Part shown: positions 37,078 to 46,503 of the stretch, one piece after another
Layout of the letters: every line of letters begins with the position of its first letter
Numbering within the stretch: the stretch's first letter is position 1
Assembly (NCBI RefSeq): GCF_009914335.1
Contig: NZ_CP043925.1
Location: 806,001 to 870,000, forward strand
Reading direction: 5' to 3'
From: Proteus columbae
GTDB lineage: Bacteria; Pseudomonadota; Gammaproteobacteria; Enterobacterales; Enterobacteriaceae
DNA length: 64,000 nucleotides
The notes under the pieces: model-generated
Databases searched by the model: none
Seen by the model: the letters and a program-made list of their open reading frames with translations, nothing else
What the model was told of the DNA's origin: nothing
Translations under genes and position numbers: made by a program

Positions 37078-38634
37078 TTAGTTTTCACTGTTTTCTTTTG
37101 AATTTGTGGGTAAGTTAACAATTATTTTCGTACCGTGATGATTTACCACTTCCCATTCTCCACCTAAAGCGCGAATGCGTTCTTCAATCCCGCGTAACCC
37201 AAAGCCACTACTTTGTTGTGCTGATAATGATGTGGGTAACATGCCAATACCATTATCACTAATCATCAGTCGTAATCGATTTTGGTTTTGAGTCAGTGAG
37301 ATTTGGATATAGGTCGCGTTGGCGTGTTTACTAATGTTGTTTAACAGCTCTTGTACTAAACGGTAGAGGGTAAAAATAATAGTTTCGTTTTCAGGCTCTT
37401 TATCTAACGAGTAATTAAAATTACAGATGATGCCGTTGTCATTAAAAGCAAACTCATTAATTAAATGGTGAAGGGCTTTTTCAAGCGACATTTCTTCTAA
37501 AACAGGCGGACGTAATTGTCGGAGTAGTTGACGTGTAGATTGATGAATTTGCAGTGCAAGCCGTTCGATTTGTTCCCCTGTTTGGCGCGTTTTATCGTTA
37601 TCAGCCATCTTTTTTACTAACATTGATTGAATTTGGATGGCTGTAATATTTTGCCCAATCTCATCATGTAATTCACGAGCAATGGCTTTTTTCACATCTT
37701 CTTCGGTGTGAACAAGTTGCTCCATTAGTTCGCGTCTAGCTTGAAGTTCTTGCTCTAGGCGTAATCGATAGTGACGTAAATTATGGGCTAATTGCTGTTG
37801 ACGGCTTATTGCTATCCCTAAACCAATGCCAATAATAGCTTGCGTAGTTAAAAACATTTCTAACTCACGTAAGTCATTAAACGCGCCATTAACTTGTCGA
37901 GCAAAGGTAATAATTAAACTACCTAATATTGCGGATAATACGCCGCCTTGCCAGCCATAACGATACGCCATAAATACATTAGGGATAAAAACAAGAATAA
38001 CTAATAAGCGTTCTATTTCGGGTGTTAAGAAAAACTGTGCACTTAATCCGATAAGGCAAAATAGAAATCCCCACATGAGTAAGGAGGTTCTTAATGGCGG
38101 ATCGAGTGTGCCGTCAGAGACTAAAGTGCGACTTTGTAATTCGCGTAGATATTCATAAAGTAAAAAAACAAAAGGGGCGAGTAATATTCCACCAGTAACG
38201 GATGTCAGGAAAATACCGCTGGTGGTATTAATTACAAAACCAAGAATAAAGGCTTGTAGCAGGCTATTAAAGCCAACGGCACTAATTAATAGGGTTAGGC
38301 GTTGCCAATAAAGAGGATATCGCCACCAAATACGCTGAACTTCTAACGCGATAATAAGGCTTAGTATTGGTGAGAGATAAATAATGGCGTGGGTAATTAA
38401 TTGCTCTTGCGCTAACCAGTAATAAAGCCCCCATTCGGCAAATAACATCGGTAACCAAAAACGCCGCCAAAGTAAAATTATTAGGGCTAATCGTAGACCT
38501 TGAGGTAAGAAAAGGGCGGCTTGTTGCCCGTTTTTACTTAAATAGAATCCAATCACCCAAAGTGATAGCCAAAGTAAAGAGTAGGTGAGTAATAAAAAGA
38601 GGGATTGAAGAAAAAAACGCAGTCCCCTTTTCAT
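37078..38634 (-). CDS. uhpB: Sensor histidine kinase UhpB
   Basis: 518 residues. The first half is an eight-helix MASE1-type membrane domain. A coiled linker leads to the HisKA_3 box ARELHDEIGQNITAI (His near 322). The ATPase domain follows, with the N box around LVQELLNNISKHANA, the G1 box SDNGIGM and a final GLRGIEERIRALGG. Starts one base after the uhpA stop. Partner of UhpA and UhpC. Confidence 0.92.
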   Translation of the reverse strand: MKRGLRFFLQSLFLLLTYSLLWLSLWVIGFYLSKNGQQAALFLPQGLRLALIILLWRRFWLPMLFAEWGLYYWLAQEQLITHAIIYLSPILSLIIALEVQRIWWRYPLYWQRLTLLISAVGFNSLLQAFILGFVINTTSGIFLTSVTGGILLAPFVFLLYEYLRELQSRTLVSDGTLDPPLRTSLLMWGFLFCLIGLSAQFFLTPEIERLLVILVFIPNVFMAYRYGWQGGVLSAILGSLIITFARQVNGAFNDLRELEMFLTTQAIIGIGLGIAISRQQQLAHNLRHYRLRLEQELQARRELMEQLVHTEEDVKKAIARELHDEIGQNITAIQIQSMLVKKMADNDKTRQTGEQIERLALQIHQSTRQLLRQLRPPVLEEMSLEKALHHLINEFAFNDNGIICNFNYSLDKEPENETIIFTLYRLVQELLNNISKHANATYIQISLTQNQNRLRLMISDNGIGMLPTSLSAQQSSGFGLRGIEERIRALGGEWEVVNHHGTKIIVNLPTNSKENSEN

Positions 38635-38635
38635 T

Positions 38636-39268
38636 TTACAGCGAGCCTGTAATCAATTGATTTTTTAAGGCGAAATGAACCAGATCGATAGTGGTTTCAC
38701 AGCTTAATTTACCAAGTACATTGGCTCGATGAACGTGAACGGTTTTGTGGCTAAGGTTAAGTTGTACCGCAATTGTTTTGACATTAACGCCTTGAACTAA
38801 AAGATTGAAAATCTCTCTTTCTCGAGGTGTTAACGTATGTAATGCATCTTCTTTTTCGGGTGTTTGTCGTAACGCTTTCATTGCATCAGAACAAAGATAA
38901 CAGCCACCTTGATGTACAGCGCGTACGGCTTGTACTAACTCTTCAGGGCCACAGCGTTTTGTTAAATAACCGCGAGCGCCCGAATCTAATGCACTTTGAA
39001 CAAAAGCGGGCGTATCGTAGATACTTAAAATAATGGTACGAAAATCAGGGCGCTTTTGTTTTAAGCGACTTTGGAGTTGTAGACCACTTTCGCCAGGCAT
39101 AGAGAGATCCATCACAGCAACATCAATATCATCATGTGCTAAATAAGGCCATGCTTCTTGCCCATTAGAATATTCACCCACGATATGAATATCGGGTTCT
39201 AACATTAAGAGCTGTGCAAATCCAGAACGCACAACAATGTGATCATCTACTAAAGCAACTTTTATCAT
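38636..39268 (-). CDS. uhpA: Response regulator UhpA (LuxR/NarL type)
   Basis: 210 residues. Receiver domain with acidic pocket D8/D9, phosphorylated D54 (AVMDLSMPG) and a conserved Lys in YLTKRCGPEE. The LuxR-type output domain is near 142-200 (LTPREREIFNLLVQGV...KTVHVHRANVLGKL). First gene of the run uhpA-uhpB-uhpC-afuABC. It probably activates expression of the uptake genes when hexose phosphates are sensed outside the cell. Confidence 0.93.
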   Translation of the reverse strand: MIKVALVDDHIVVRSGFAQLLMLEPDIHIVGEYSNGQEAWPYLAHDDIDVAVMDLSMPGESGLQLQSRLKQKRPDFRTIILSIYDTPAFVQSALDSGARGYLTKRCGPEELVQAVRAVHQGGCYLCSDAMKALRQTPEKEDALHTLTPREREIFNLLVQGVNVKTIAVQLNLSHKTVHVHRANVLGKLSCETTIDLVHFALKNQLITGSL

Positions 39269-39447
39269 AATTTTTTATTAGTCAGAGAGTAGTCAGACAA
39301 TACTTATATGATTTATAACAAGCTACAGAAAGATAAGCGAGGAAAAATGGAGAAGAAACACGGTTTTGAATCTTATGTCTCGTTTTTGTCGTGGTGAATC
39401 GTGACAAGCAAATAATAATAATAGATTATTTGTTATTCAGGTGATAA

Positions 39448-39482
39448 TTCCCCATAAACAGGGAACCTCTGTTTATGGGGAA
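39448..39482. terminator. Strong hairpin between panD and uhpA
   Basis: TTCCCCATAAACAG (39448-39461) and CTGTTTATGGGGAA (39469-39482) make a 14-bp perfect stem right after panD (minus strand). Only a weak T tract follows on that strand. Probably the end of the pan transcript. Confidence 0.65.
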
Positions 39483-39501
39483 ATGTGTTATTTCTTATTG
39501 A

Positions 39502-39882
39502 TTAAGCAACTTGAACAGGAACCGCTTTTGCAATACGTTTCATCTCGTTGTTATCTTCAAAATAAGCAATATTAGGTTTATGGCTACGCGCATCACTATC
39601 AGGAATTTGCACATAAGAACAAATAATTAAGCGATCACCAACGGCGGCACGACGCGCAGCTGCTCCATTGACTGAAATAATCCGAGAGCCTCTTTCGGCA
39701 CAAATGGCATAGGTTGAAAAACGCTCACCATTATCAACGTTATAAATATCAATCGCTTCATTTTCAAGAATGCCTGCGGCATCCATAAAATCCTGATCAA
39801 TTGCGCAAGAGCCTTCATAGTGAAGATCAGCTTGTGTGACTTTTACGCGATGAAGTTTGCCTTGTAACATAGTGCGTAGCAT
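39502..39882 (-). CDS. panD: Aspartate 1-decarboxylase proenzyme
   Basis: 126 residues, full length. Makes beta-alanine for pantothenate. The self-cleavage site is G24-S25 in YEGSCAID; Ser25 becomes the pyruvoyl cofactor. Lys9 and Tyr58 are conserved. It lies 32 bp after panC on the same strand. Confidence 0.97.
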   Translation of the reverse strand: MLRTMLQGKLHRVKVTQADLHYEGSCAIDQDFMDAAGILENEAIDIYNVDNGERFSTYAICAERGSRIISVNGAAARRAAVGDRLIICSYVQIPDSDARSHKPNIAYFEDNNEMKRIAKAVPVQVA

Positions 39883-39914
39883 TGTTGTGTTTCCTATTTT
39901 TCTAATAATGAATA

Positions 39915-40766
39915 TTAAACAAGGTTAACTTGCTGGTTATCAATCAAGCGTGTATTACCTAGCCATGCAGCCATTAAAATCACAGCCCGATGGCTCTCTT
40001 CATTTAATGGTGTGAGTGTATCCGCATCACAAATAAAGCAGTCATCTGCACGAAAACCTTGCTGCTCTAAGGTGTTTTTTGCATTTTGCAGTAGCTGATT
40101 AACATCATGATTACCCGACTTTAGTTGTTCTGCAATTTCTTGCATCGCTTGATAAAGTGCAGGGGCTTGTTGTTTTTCGTTATCAGATAATAGACGATTG
40201 CGCGAACTGAGCGCTAAACCATTTTTGTCACGTACGATAGCAACAGGAACGATGCTGATATCCATACATAAATCGCTTACCATCTTTTTGATAATTTGCA
40301 GTTGTTGGAAGTCTTTTTCACCGAACATCGCAACATCAGGTTGTACAAGGTTAAAAAGCTTACTGACAACTGTCGTGACACCACGGAAATGACCAGGACG
40401 GCTTGCGCCTTCTAATACGGTAGATAATACAGGAACATCAACAGTAGTTTGATTTTCCATACCGTGTGGATACATTTCTTTTGCTGAAGGCGCAAAGATA
40501 ATATCGACATGTTTATCACGCAGTAACTCGCAATCTTCTTGTAAAGTACGAGGATAATTTGCTAAATCCGCTTCTCTATCAAATTGAAGTGGGTTAACAA
40601 AAATAGATGTGATCACAACATCTGCGTGAATACGCGCTTCTTCAATTAATTTTAGGTGACCTTCATGCAGATTACCCATCGTTGGAACCAATGCAATGCG
40701 TTTACCTTCTTGCTTTAATCGCTTGATTTCTCTGCGTAAGATAAGCGTAGTTTCAATAATTAGCAC
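39915..40766 (-). CDS. panC: Pantothenate synthetase
   Basis: 283 residues. Joins pantoate and beta-alanine using ATP. The nucleotidyltransferase motif is GNLHEGH (H34, H37), and the KMSKS-like loop is around LSSRNRLLS. The start codon is GTG (40764-40766), with AAAGGAG seven bases upstream. Sits between panB and panD. Confidence 0.96.
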   Translation of the reverse strand: MLIIETTLILRREIKRLKQEGKRIALVPTMGNLHEGHLKLIEEARIHADVVITSIFVNPLQFDREADLANYPRTLQEDCELLRDKHVDIIFAPSAKEMYPHGMENQTTVDVPVLSTVLEGASRPGHFRGVTTVVSKLFNLVQPDVAMFGEKDFQQLQIIKKMVSDLCMDISIVPVAIVRDKNGLALSSRNRLLSDNEKQQAPALYQAMQEIAEQLKSGNHDVNQLLQNAKNTLEQQGFRADDCFICDADTLTPLNEESHRAVILMAAWLGNTRLIDNQQVNLV

Positions 40767-40808
40767 GGCGTGACTCCTTTAAACAATATTGATAATTAAG
40801 ATAATAAA

Positions 40809-41600
40809 TCAGTTAAATGAATGTTTTTCTTCTGGAAACAGGCCTTGTTCAACTTGTTGAACATAAAGACTAACCGCACCTTTTAAGGAGCCTGCTTCTT
40901 GTAAAAAGTCTTTTGAAAACTTAGGGGCTTGAGGGGTTAAGCCTAATAAATCATGCATAACAAGAATTTGCCCATCTGTGACATTACCTGCCCCAATACC
41001 AATAACAGGCATCGTTAATGCGTCTGTAATTGTTTTAGCCAGAGTAACAGGAACACATTCCAATACCGCCAATTGAGCACCCGCATTTTCAAGGGCGATG
41101 GCATCTTGCTTCAATTGCTCGGCTTCATCGTGCTCTCTACCTTGGATTTTATAACCTCCAAAGACGTTGACAGATTGTGGTGTTAGACCTAAATGAATAC
41201 AGACAGGAACCGCACGCTCAGTGAGCATTTTAACGGTAGGAATTAACCAACTTCCACCTTCAATCTTCACCATATTAGCTCCTGCTTGCATCAGAATGCC
41301 GGCATTAAGACAAGCTTGCTCAGGAGTGGAGTAAGACATAAACGGCATATCTGCAATCAAGAAAGCATTAGGCGCACCAGCTCTTACACAACGAGTGTGG
41401 TAGGCAATTTGTTCAACGGTGACAGGCAAGGTGCTATTATGGCCTTGTAATGTCATACCCAATGAATCACCAATCAGCATGGCTTGAATACCTTCTTGTG
41501 CAAAAAGGCGAGCAAAACTTGCATCATAAGCGGTGATTGTGGCGAATTTTTTCTTTTCTTGCTTATAGCGGTTCAGCGTTGAAAGCGTAGTGGGTTTCAT
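40809..41600 (-). CDS. panB: Ketopantoate hydroxymethyltransferase
   Basis: 263 residues from the ATG at 41600 with GGAG nine bases upstream. The frame stays open for 67 codons further, but those residues do not belong to the family and E. coli PanB is 264 residues. Metal and substrate motifs are intact: [24 protein letters not shown] and IGIGAG. First step of the pantoate branch. Confidence 0.96.
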   Translation of the reverse strand: MKPTTLSTLNRYKQEKKKFATITAYDASFARLFAQEGIQAMLIGDSLGMTLQGHNSTLPVTVEQIAYHTRCVRAGAPNAFLIADMPFMSYSTPEQACLNAGILMQAGANMVKIEGGSWLIPTVKMLTERAVPVCIHLGLTPQSVNVFGGYKIQGREHDEAEQLKQDAIALENAGAQLAVLECVPVTLAKTITDALTMPVIGIGAGNVTDGQILVMHDLLGLTPQAPKFSKDFLQEAGSLKGAVSLYVQQVEQGLFPEEKHSFN

Positions 41601-41959
41601 TGTAACAAACTCCATCATTGTCATTTTTTGTGTGTAGATAAAATTAATTACTTCACATAATTGTTTGTTTATTAAAGAAAATGTTAGATCATCAAAATAA
41701 AGCCGCTTTCGATTGTAGCATTTAAGGACTAAAAACGAAGAAAAAGTAATTAAATGAGTAATGAAAAATAATAAATGATAATTTTTATTTATATTTATCA
41801 ATTGCCTATATGTGAAAAATAAATATAAAAGAGTTTAGAGATTGAGGAGGAGAGATGTGTTTGAAAAATTGAGGGAAAGTAAAAGAGAAGAGATAGGCTG
41901 ATACTGTTTATATTTTTTACAGTATCAACCTTTAGCATTAAGAACGTACTAGTGTGAAA
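41601..41959. other. Intergenic region between folK and panB
   Basis: 359 bp, no gene. Next to folK it holds GGCTGATACTGT (41896-41907) paired with ACAGTATCAACC (41919-41930), a likely end signal for the pcnB-folK transcript on the minus strand. The pan promoter should lie between this and panB. Confidence 0.45.
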
Positions 41960-42454
41960 TTACCACTTTTCCATGCCATTTTCAGGCACTAACGCCAATC
42001 TATCTGCTAATAACTCACCATCGGGAAAGCGAAGGTCGGGTGCTAATTCCGCTAATGGATAAAGCATAAATTCACGTACTTTAAGCCCGTAATGAGGTAC
42101 GGTTAATCGCTCGGTTTGGATCACGTCATCACCAAATAACATAATATCAAGATCAAGCGTTCTTGGGCCCCAACGGTTGCCTTCTTTTCTAACACGACCT
42201 TGCGCTAATTCAATCGCTTGTGTGTTATTAAGCAACTCTTCAGGTGCTAACGTTGTATCAACCGCAACAGCGACATTAAGATAATCAGGCTGATCTTGTG
42301 GTCCCATTGGGCGAGTACGATACCAAGATGATTGTGCAATCAATGTTGTTTGTGGGATCTCACTGATTGCCTTAATCGCTGAATTCACCTGATTTTCAGG
42401 TGAATCCAAATTGCTACCTAAAATGATATAAACACGTTTTTTCTGTTTACTCAT
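41960..42454 (-). CDS. folK: HPPK, 6-hydroxymethyl-7,8-dihydropterin pyrophosphokinase
   Basis: 164 residues from the ATG at 42454. Transfers pyrophosphate from ATP in folate synthesis. Characteristic motifs are [35 protein letters not shown] and VPHYGL. The start overlaps the pcnB stop by 8 bp, so translation is coupled; an ATG at 42487 in the same frame lies inside pcnB and is less likely. Confidence 0.95.
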   Translation of the reverse strand: MSKQKKRVYIILGSNLDSPENQVNSAIKAISEIPQTTLIAQSSWYRTRPMGPQDQPDYLNVAVAVDTTLAPEELLNNTQAIELAQGRVRKEGNRWGPRTLDLDIMLFGDDVIQTERLTVPHYGLKVREFMLYPLAELAPDLRFPDGELLADRLALVPENGMEKW

Positions 42455-44000
42455 TGGTGTTCTCGTGTCTTGATGCTGGTTTTGCACTTGGATGACGAGG
42501 GCGTTTACGTGGACGCGGACGTTTACGAACGGGTGCTTGGCCTAATTCAGAGACCATTGAGCGCTGTTGCGTATTGTTAGAGGCTTGGAAATCAGCCCAC
42601 CAGCCCGCTAACGCTTGAAGCTCTGGATTGTGTTGTACATTGGCACGTAATTCCAGTAAATCGAATGCTGCACGGAATTTAGGGTGCTCAAGTAATTTAT
42701 TCGCACGACGACCTTGGCGTTTAGGCAAACGTTGCTGTAATTGCCAGATATCACGCATTGTTGTGGTAATACGTTTTGGTATCGCAATAGTACGGCATTG
42801 CTCATCTAAAATATCGTTCATCGCCATAGAGAAAGAGTCATAGTAAGAAAGACCACTTTCTTGGACTAATTTTTCGGCATGTTCAATTAATGGATACCAC
42901 AGCATCGCCGCAAATAAGAACGCCGGATTGACTCGCATCTCTTTATTGATGCGGTAGTCTGTGTTTTTGAGAACTTGATCTAGCATTCTCTCCATCGGCG
43001 TATCATGTTGCTCTGTCATTTTAGATGCAATCAGCGGAAACAGCGGCTCAAGTAATTGATGACGACACATTAACTTGTAAGTTTTGTATCCTTGCCCCGT
43101 TTGTAATAATTTCAGCGATTCTTCAAAAAGACGAGCCGATGGAATATTACGTAATAAAGGAGCAAGTCTGGCAATTGGCTCTGCGGTTTCTGGCGCAATT
43201 TGCATATCCAATTTACTAGCAAAGCGAATGGCTCTAAGCATTCTGACGGGATCTTCGCGATAGCGCGTTTCAGGATCGCCAATTAAGCGAATAATACCCG
43301 CTTTCAGATCCGCTAAACCGCCAACGTAATCACGTACAGCAAAATCATCAACACCGTAATAGAGGCTGTTTAATGTAAAGTCACGACGGATGGCATCTTC
43401 TTCTATTGAGCCAAAAATATTGTCGCGCAGTAACATACCGCTTTGTGCTTGCTGGGATTGGTTATTGTCTGAAACTTCATGATCTTCATGAGAGCCGCGA
43501 AAAGTCGCAACTTCAATCACTTCAGGGCCAAACATAATATGAGCAAGACGGAAACGACGACCGACTAAACGGCTGTTACGGAATAATCGACGTACATCTT
43601 CAGGTGTTGCATTAGTGGCAATATCAAAATCTTTTGGTTTTTTTCCCAGTAATAAGTCACGGACACCGCCACCAACTAAATAAGCCTGAAAGCCAGAGTT
43701 ATTTAGGCGATAAAGCACTTTTAATGCATTATCACTGATGTCGTTACGTGAAATTGGGTGTTGATCTCTTGGGATCACAGTCATTGGCAAATCACTCCCG
43801 TTCGCCTTTTCTTTATTACTCTTTTTTTTACGGGGACGGTCTGCGGATATAGCAGGACGCCGACGCACAGGTTTCTGTGTTTCTTGTATTGGTCGGTCAG
43901 ATGCAGTGACTGGCCTTTCACTCGCTACCGGTTGTGTGTCTGATGACGTTGTTTGTCGCCCTAGCAGATTACGGCAGAAATGTGCTACTCGATTAAAAAT
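42447..44000 (-). CDS. pcnB: Poly(A) polymerase I, AUU start codon
   Basis: 517 residues if read from ATT at 43998-44000, which has GAGG six bases upstream. The first residues ([15 protein letters not shown]) match the start of E. coli PcnB, which is known to use AUU. A scan for ATG/GTG/TTG would begin at the GTG at 43868 and lose 44 residues. Nucleotidyltransferase motif [10 protein letters not shown] with DFDIATNA; C-terminal basic tail ([10 protein letters not shown]). Adds poly(A) tails that promote RNA decay. The linker after residue 15 is longer than in E. coli and rich in T, P, R. Confidence 0.93.
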   Translation of the reverse strand: MFNRVAHFCRNLLGRQTTSSDTQPVASERPVTASDRPIQETQKPVRRRPAISADRPRKKKSNKEKANGSDLPMTVIPRDQHPISRNDISDNALKVLYRLNNSGFQAYLVGGGVRDLLLGKKPKDFDIATNATPEDVRRLFRNSRLVGRRFRLAHIMFGPEVIEVATFRGSHEDHEVSDNNQSQQAQSGMLLRDNIFGSIEEDAIRRDFTLNSLYYGVDDFAVRDYVGGLADLKAGIIRLIGDPETRYREDPVRMLRAIRFASKLDMQIAPETAEPIARLAPLLRNIPSARLFEESLKLLQTGQGYKTYKLMCRHQLLEPLFPLIASKMTEQHDTPMERMLDQVLKNTDYRINKEMRVNPAFLFAAMLWYPLIEHAEKLVQESGLSYYDSFSMAMNDILDEQCRTIAIPKRITTTMRDIWQLQQRLPKRQGRRANKLLEHPKFRAAFDLLELRANVQHNPELQALAGWWADFQASNNTQQRSMVSELGQAPVRKRPRPRKRPRHPSAKPASRHENTNE

Positions 44001-44090
44001 ATGACACCTCGAATAATAAAATCTAATAATTAAAAAATTAAGCGGCTAATCATAGCCTACTGAACATTTTTTGAGAATGCTTTGTGTGGT

Positions 44091-45002
44091 TTATTCATAC
44101 CCTTGTTGCTGATGATTTTGTTTTAAAATCTCAGAAGGTGACCACTGCGCTATCGCAATCTCTAACAATGATGCTAACGAATAATCTTGCCAACCCGCAA
44201 TAATAGGCTGATTAAGAAACCGTAAAGCATCGATAATGACGGGTCTTGGATCAGTATCTGGTAACGCATGTGCGTGATTTTGTTTTGATAATTTATTACC
44301 GTCATGATTTATTGCTAAAGGTAAATGAGCATAACGCGGAATAGGTAAATTCAGTTGTTTATGTAAACTGATTTGTCGCAACGTGGGATCAAGTAGATCG
44401 GCACCTCTAACAACTTCGGTTACACCCTGATAACTATCATCAATCACCGTCACTAGATTATACGCAAATAAGTTATCTTTTCTGTGAATAATCATATCTT
44501 CTAACACGATAGACGTACTCTTTGAATAATATGTACCTTGAATGACATCTTCAAAATGATAAACAGGATGCTGTTGGATCAACCTCCATGCACTCTCTTT
44601 ATCAAAAGGTGTAACATTATTTGTGAGTGGCTCGCGATGACGACAGTGGTTATCATACACACCCCCTAAGTCATGTAAACGATGACGGCTACAATGACAG
44701 TGATAGCAGACACCCTCTTTCCAAAGAGTGTGTAAAATCTCACGGTAAGCATCATGGCGTTGCGATTGATAGAGGATCTCTTCATCCCAGAACAAACCAT
44801 AATGTTCTAATGTACGAATAATTTGGGATGCAGTGCCGGGAGGTTCTCTAAGAGGGTCGATATCATCGATGCGCAAAAGCCAACGCCCGTGGTGTGCGCG
44901 AGCCTGAAGATAACTGCCAAGTGCAGTAACCAATGAGCCAAAATGAAGTTGACCCGTTGGCGATGGCGCAAAGCGCCCAATATAGTCTGTAATCTCGTGC
45001 AT
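44091..45002 (-). CDS. gluQ: Glutamyl-Q tRNA(Asp) synthetase
   Basis: 303 residues. A shortened GluRS paralogue lacking the anticodon-binding domain; glutamylates queuosine in tRNA-Asp. Class I motifs HFGSL and KLSKQ are present, and a zinc site of cysteines and histidines lies at CYHCHCSRHR and DNHCRH. It stands between dksA and pcnB on the same strand, as in E. coli. Confidence 0.94.
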   Translation of the reverse strand: MHEITDYIGRFAPSPTGQLHFGSLVTALGSYLQARAHHGRWLLRIDDIDPLREPPGTASQIIRTLEHYGLFWDEEILYQSQRHDAYREILHTLWKEGVCYHCHCSRHRLHDLGGVYDNHCRHREPLTNNVTPFDKESAWRLIQQHPVYHFEDVIQGTYYSKSTSIVLEDMIIHRKDNLFAYNLVTVIDDSYQGVTEVVRGADLLDPTLRQISLHKQLNLPIPRYAHLPLAINHDGNKLSKQNHAHALPDTDPRPVIIDALRFLNQPIIAGWQDYSLASLLEIAIAQWSPSEILKQNHQQQGYE

Positions 45003-45018
45003 CGAAAGATTCAGATTA

Positions 45019-45045
45019 ACGCCTCAACGTATTAGGCTGAGGCGT
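45019..45045 (-). terminator. Hairpin between dksA and gluQ
   Basis: ACGCCTCA (45019-45026) and TGAGGCGT (45038-45045), 8-bp stem, right after the dksA stop. T tract weak; likely partial termination. Confidence 0.5.
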
Positions 45046-45055
45046 TTGCTCATTA

Positions 45056-45511
45056 TTAGCCAGCCATCTGTTTTTCACGGATTTCAGCTAATGTCTTACA
45101 GTCGATACATAAATCTGCTGTAGGACGAGCTTCTAAACGGCGAATGCCGATTTCCACTCCACAAGATTCACAGAAACCAAAGTCATCATCTTCGACTTTT
45201 TTCAGTGTTTTCTCGATTTTCTTAATGAGTTTACGTTCACGATCACGGTTACGCAGCTCAAGACTGAATTCTTCTTCTTGTGCAGCACGGTCAACGGGAT
45301 CTGGGAAGTTTGCCGCCTCATCTTGCATATGAGTAACGGTGCGGTTGACTTCATCCCTGAGCTGATTGCGCCAAGATTCAAGTATTAGCTTAAAATGCGC
45401 TAATTGGGCTTCGTTCATGTACTCTTCGCCCGCTTTTTCCTGATATGGCTCAACGCCAGCAATAGCGAGAATGCTCATGGACGATGTTTTACGCTTTTGC
45501 CCTTCTTGCAT
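45056..45511 (-). CDS. dksA: RNA polymerase-binding factor DksA
   Basis: 151 residues from the ATG at 45511 (AGGAG seven bases upstream); upstream open frame is not part of the protein. Nearly identical to E. coli DksA. The coiled-coil tip has the two acidic residues in DPVDRA, and the zinc finger uses CESC and CIDC. Works with ppGpp in the stringent response, so it is a functional partner of relA at 60719. Confidence 0.98.
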   Translation of the reverse strand: MQEGQKRKTSSMSILAIAGVEPYQEKAGEEYMNEAQLAHFKLILESWRNQLRDEVNRTVTHMQDEAANFPDPVDRAAQEEEFSLELRNRDRERKLIKKIEKTLKKVEDDDFGFCESCGVEIGIRRLEARPTADLCIDCKTLAEIREKQMAG

Positions 45512-45707
45512 AATGCTTCTCCTACATACGCATTTCTGAATAATCCCCACCTTCAAAACAGGAAGGGGAAAAAATAGGGCGCTATAAATAGCAGATGCCC
45601 GCGAGGATAGCAATTATTCCTTCAATAAGTTTTCTCATGGTGTGAAGGCACGCAAGTAAATGTCCCTTTTTAGTTAAAAAATGCTTAACTAATGCCATGC
45701 GTTTCAA

Positions 45708-46418
45708 TTAACTATTTGAAATAAAAGGTAATTGCTGTCCAATTGTTAAATTGTATTCACTAATATTGATGCGATAACACAAGATTTCAACCCCTGCATC
45801 ACTCGCTTCTTTTAGCAGTGAAGCATAGTTAGGGTCAATCTCTTTAGCAACAGTCACTTCCACAATGCCAGTATGGGGAACTGCGTAGAATAAGACAGCC
45901 CTTAAACCCAATTTTGCGATAGCGGTCAACTCTCTAAGATGTTTCTGGCCACGTTCTGTCTTTGCATCAGGGAAATAACCCATACCGTTGTCGAGTAAGG
46001 TGACTGACTTCACTTCAATATAACAGTCAACTTTATGATTTGATTTAAGTAAAATGTCAATACGACTGTTCTCACTACCGTATTTCACTTCTCGTTTTAT
46101 CTCGTCATATTCAGATAATTCTGGAATGTCTCCTGCTTCAATGGCATCTGCAACAATACCGTTTGCTCTTAAGGTATTTACACAAATCCAATCATCGGTT
46201 TGGGTCTGTGTAAGTTCCCAACTGTGCGGGTATTTTCTTTTTGCATTTGAAGAGGTGGAATACCAAACAGTATCACCGGGAGTCGCACATCCCGTCATTG
46301 CGCCAGTGTTGGCGCAATGGAGCGTGAATTCTTCCCCATTTGGGGTGACAACGTCTGCTAAAAAACGCTTATATCGTTTTAGTAAAGTGGCGGATTGTAG
46401 CGGTTGCTCAAATTTCAT
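45708..46418 (-). CDS. sfsA: SfsA family protein
   Basis: 236 residues. Matches E. coli SfsA: N-terminal OB-like part with [10 protein letters not shown], then a nuclease-like fold with ENSRIDILL and [10 protein letters not shown]. First found as stimulating maltose metabolism; the biochemical role is not settled. Divergent from hrpB, as in E. coli. Confidence 0.94.
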   Translation of the reverse strand: MKFEQPLQSATLLKRYKRFLADVVTPNGEEFTLHCANTGAMTGCATPGDTVWYSTSSNAKRKYPHSWELTQTQTDDWICVNTLRANGIVADAIEAGDIPELSEYDEIKREVKYGSENSRIDILLKSNHKVDCYIEVKSVTLLDNGMGYFPDAKTERGQKHLRELTAIAKLGLRAVLFYAVPHTGIVEVTVAKEIDPNYASLLKEASDAGVEILCYRINISEYNLTIGQQLPFISNS

Positions 46419-46503
46419 AATGACTCCGAGGAAAATATGACCTTTAATAAAGCGCTAATGCTACAATGCCAAGCCAAGAAAGTTAATGAATCATGGAGCC
46501 TGT

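Noticed and set aside
41601..41801. Possible 67-residue N-terminal extension of PanB
   Set aside because: PanB is 263-264 residues in the family; the ATG at 41600 has a GGAG site and the extension is AT-rich with no similarity to PanB.
45670..45692. TTAGTTAA inverted repeat between sfsA and dksA
   Set aside because: Only A/T-rich 8-bp arms without a T tract on the transcribed strand; too weak to call a terminator, though it may be an operator.
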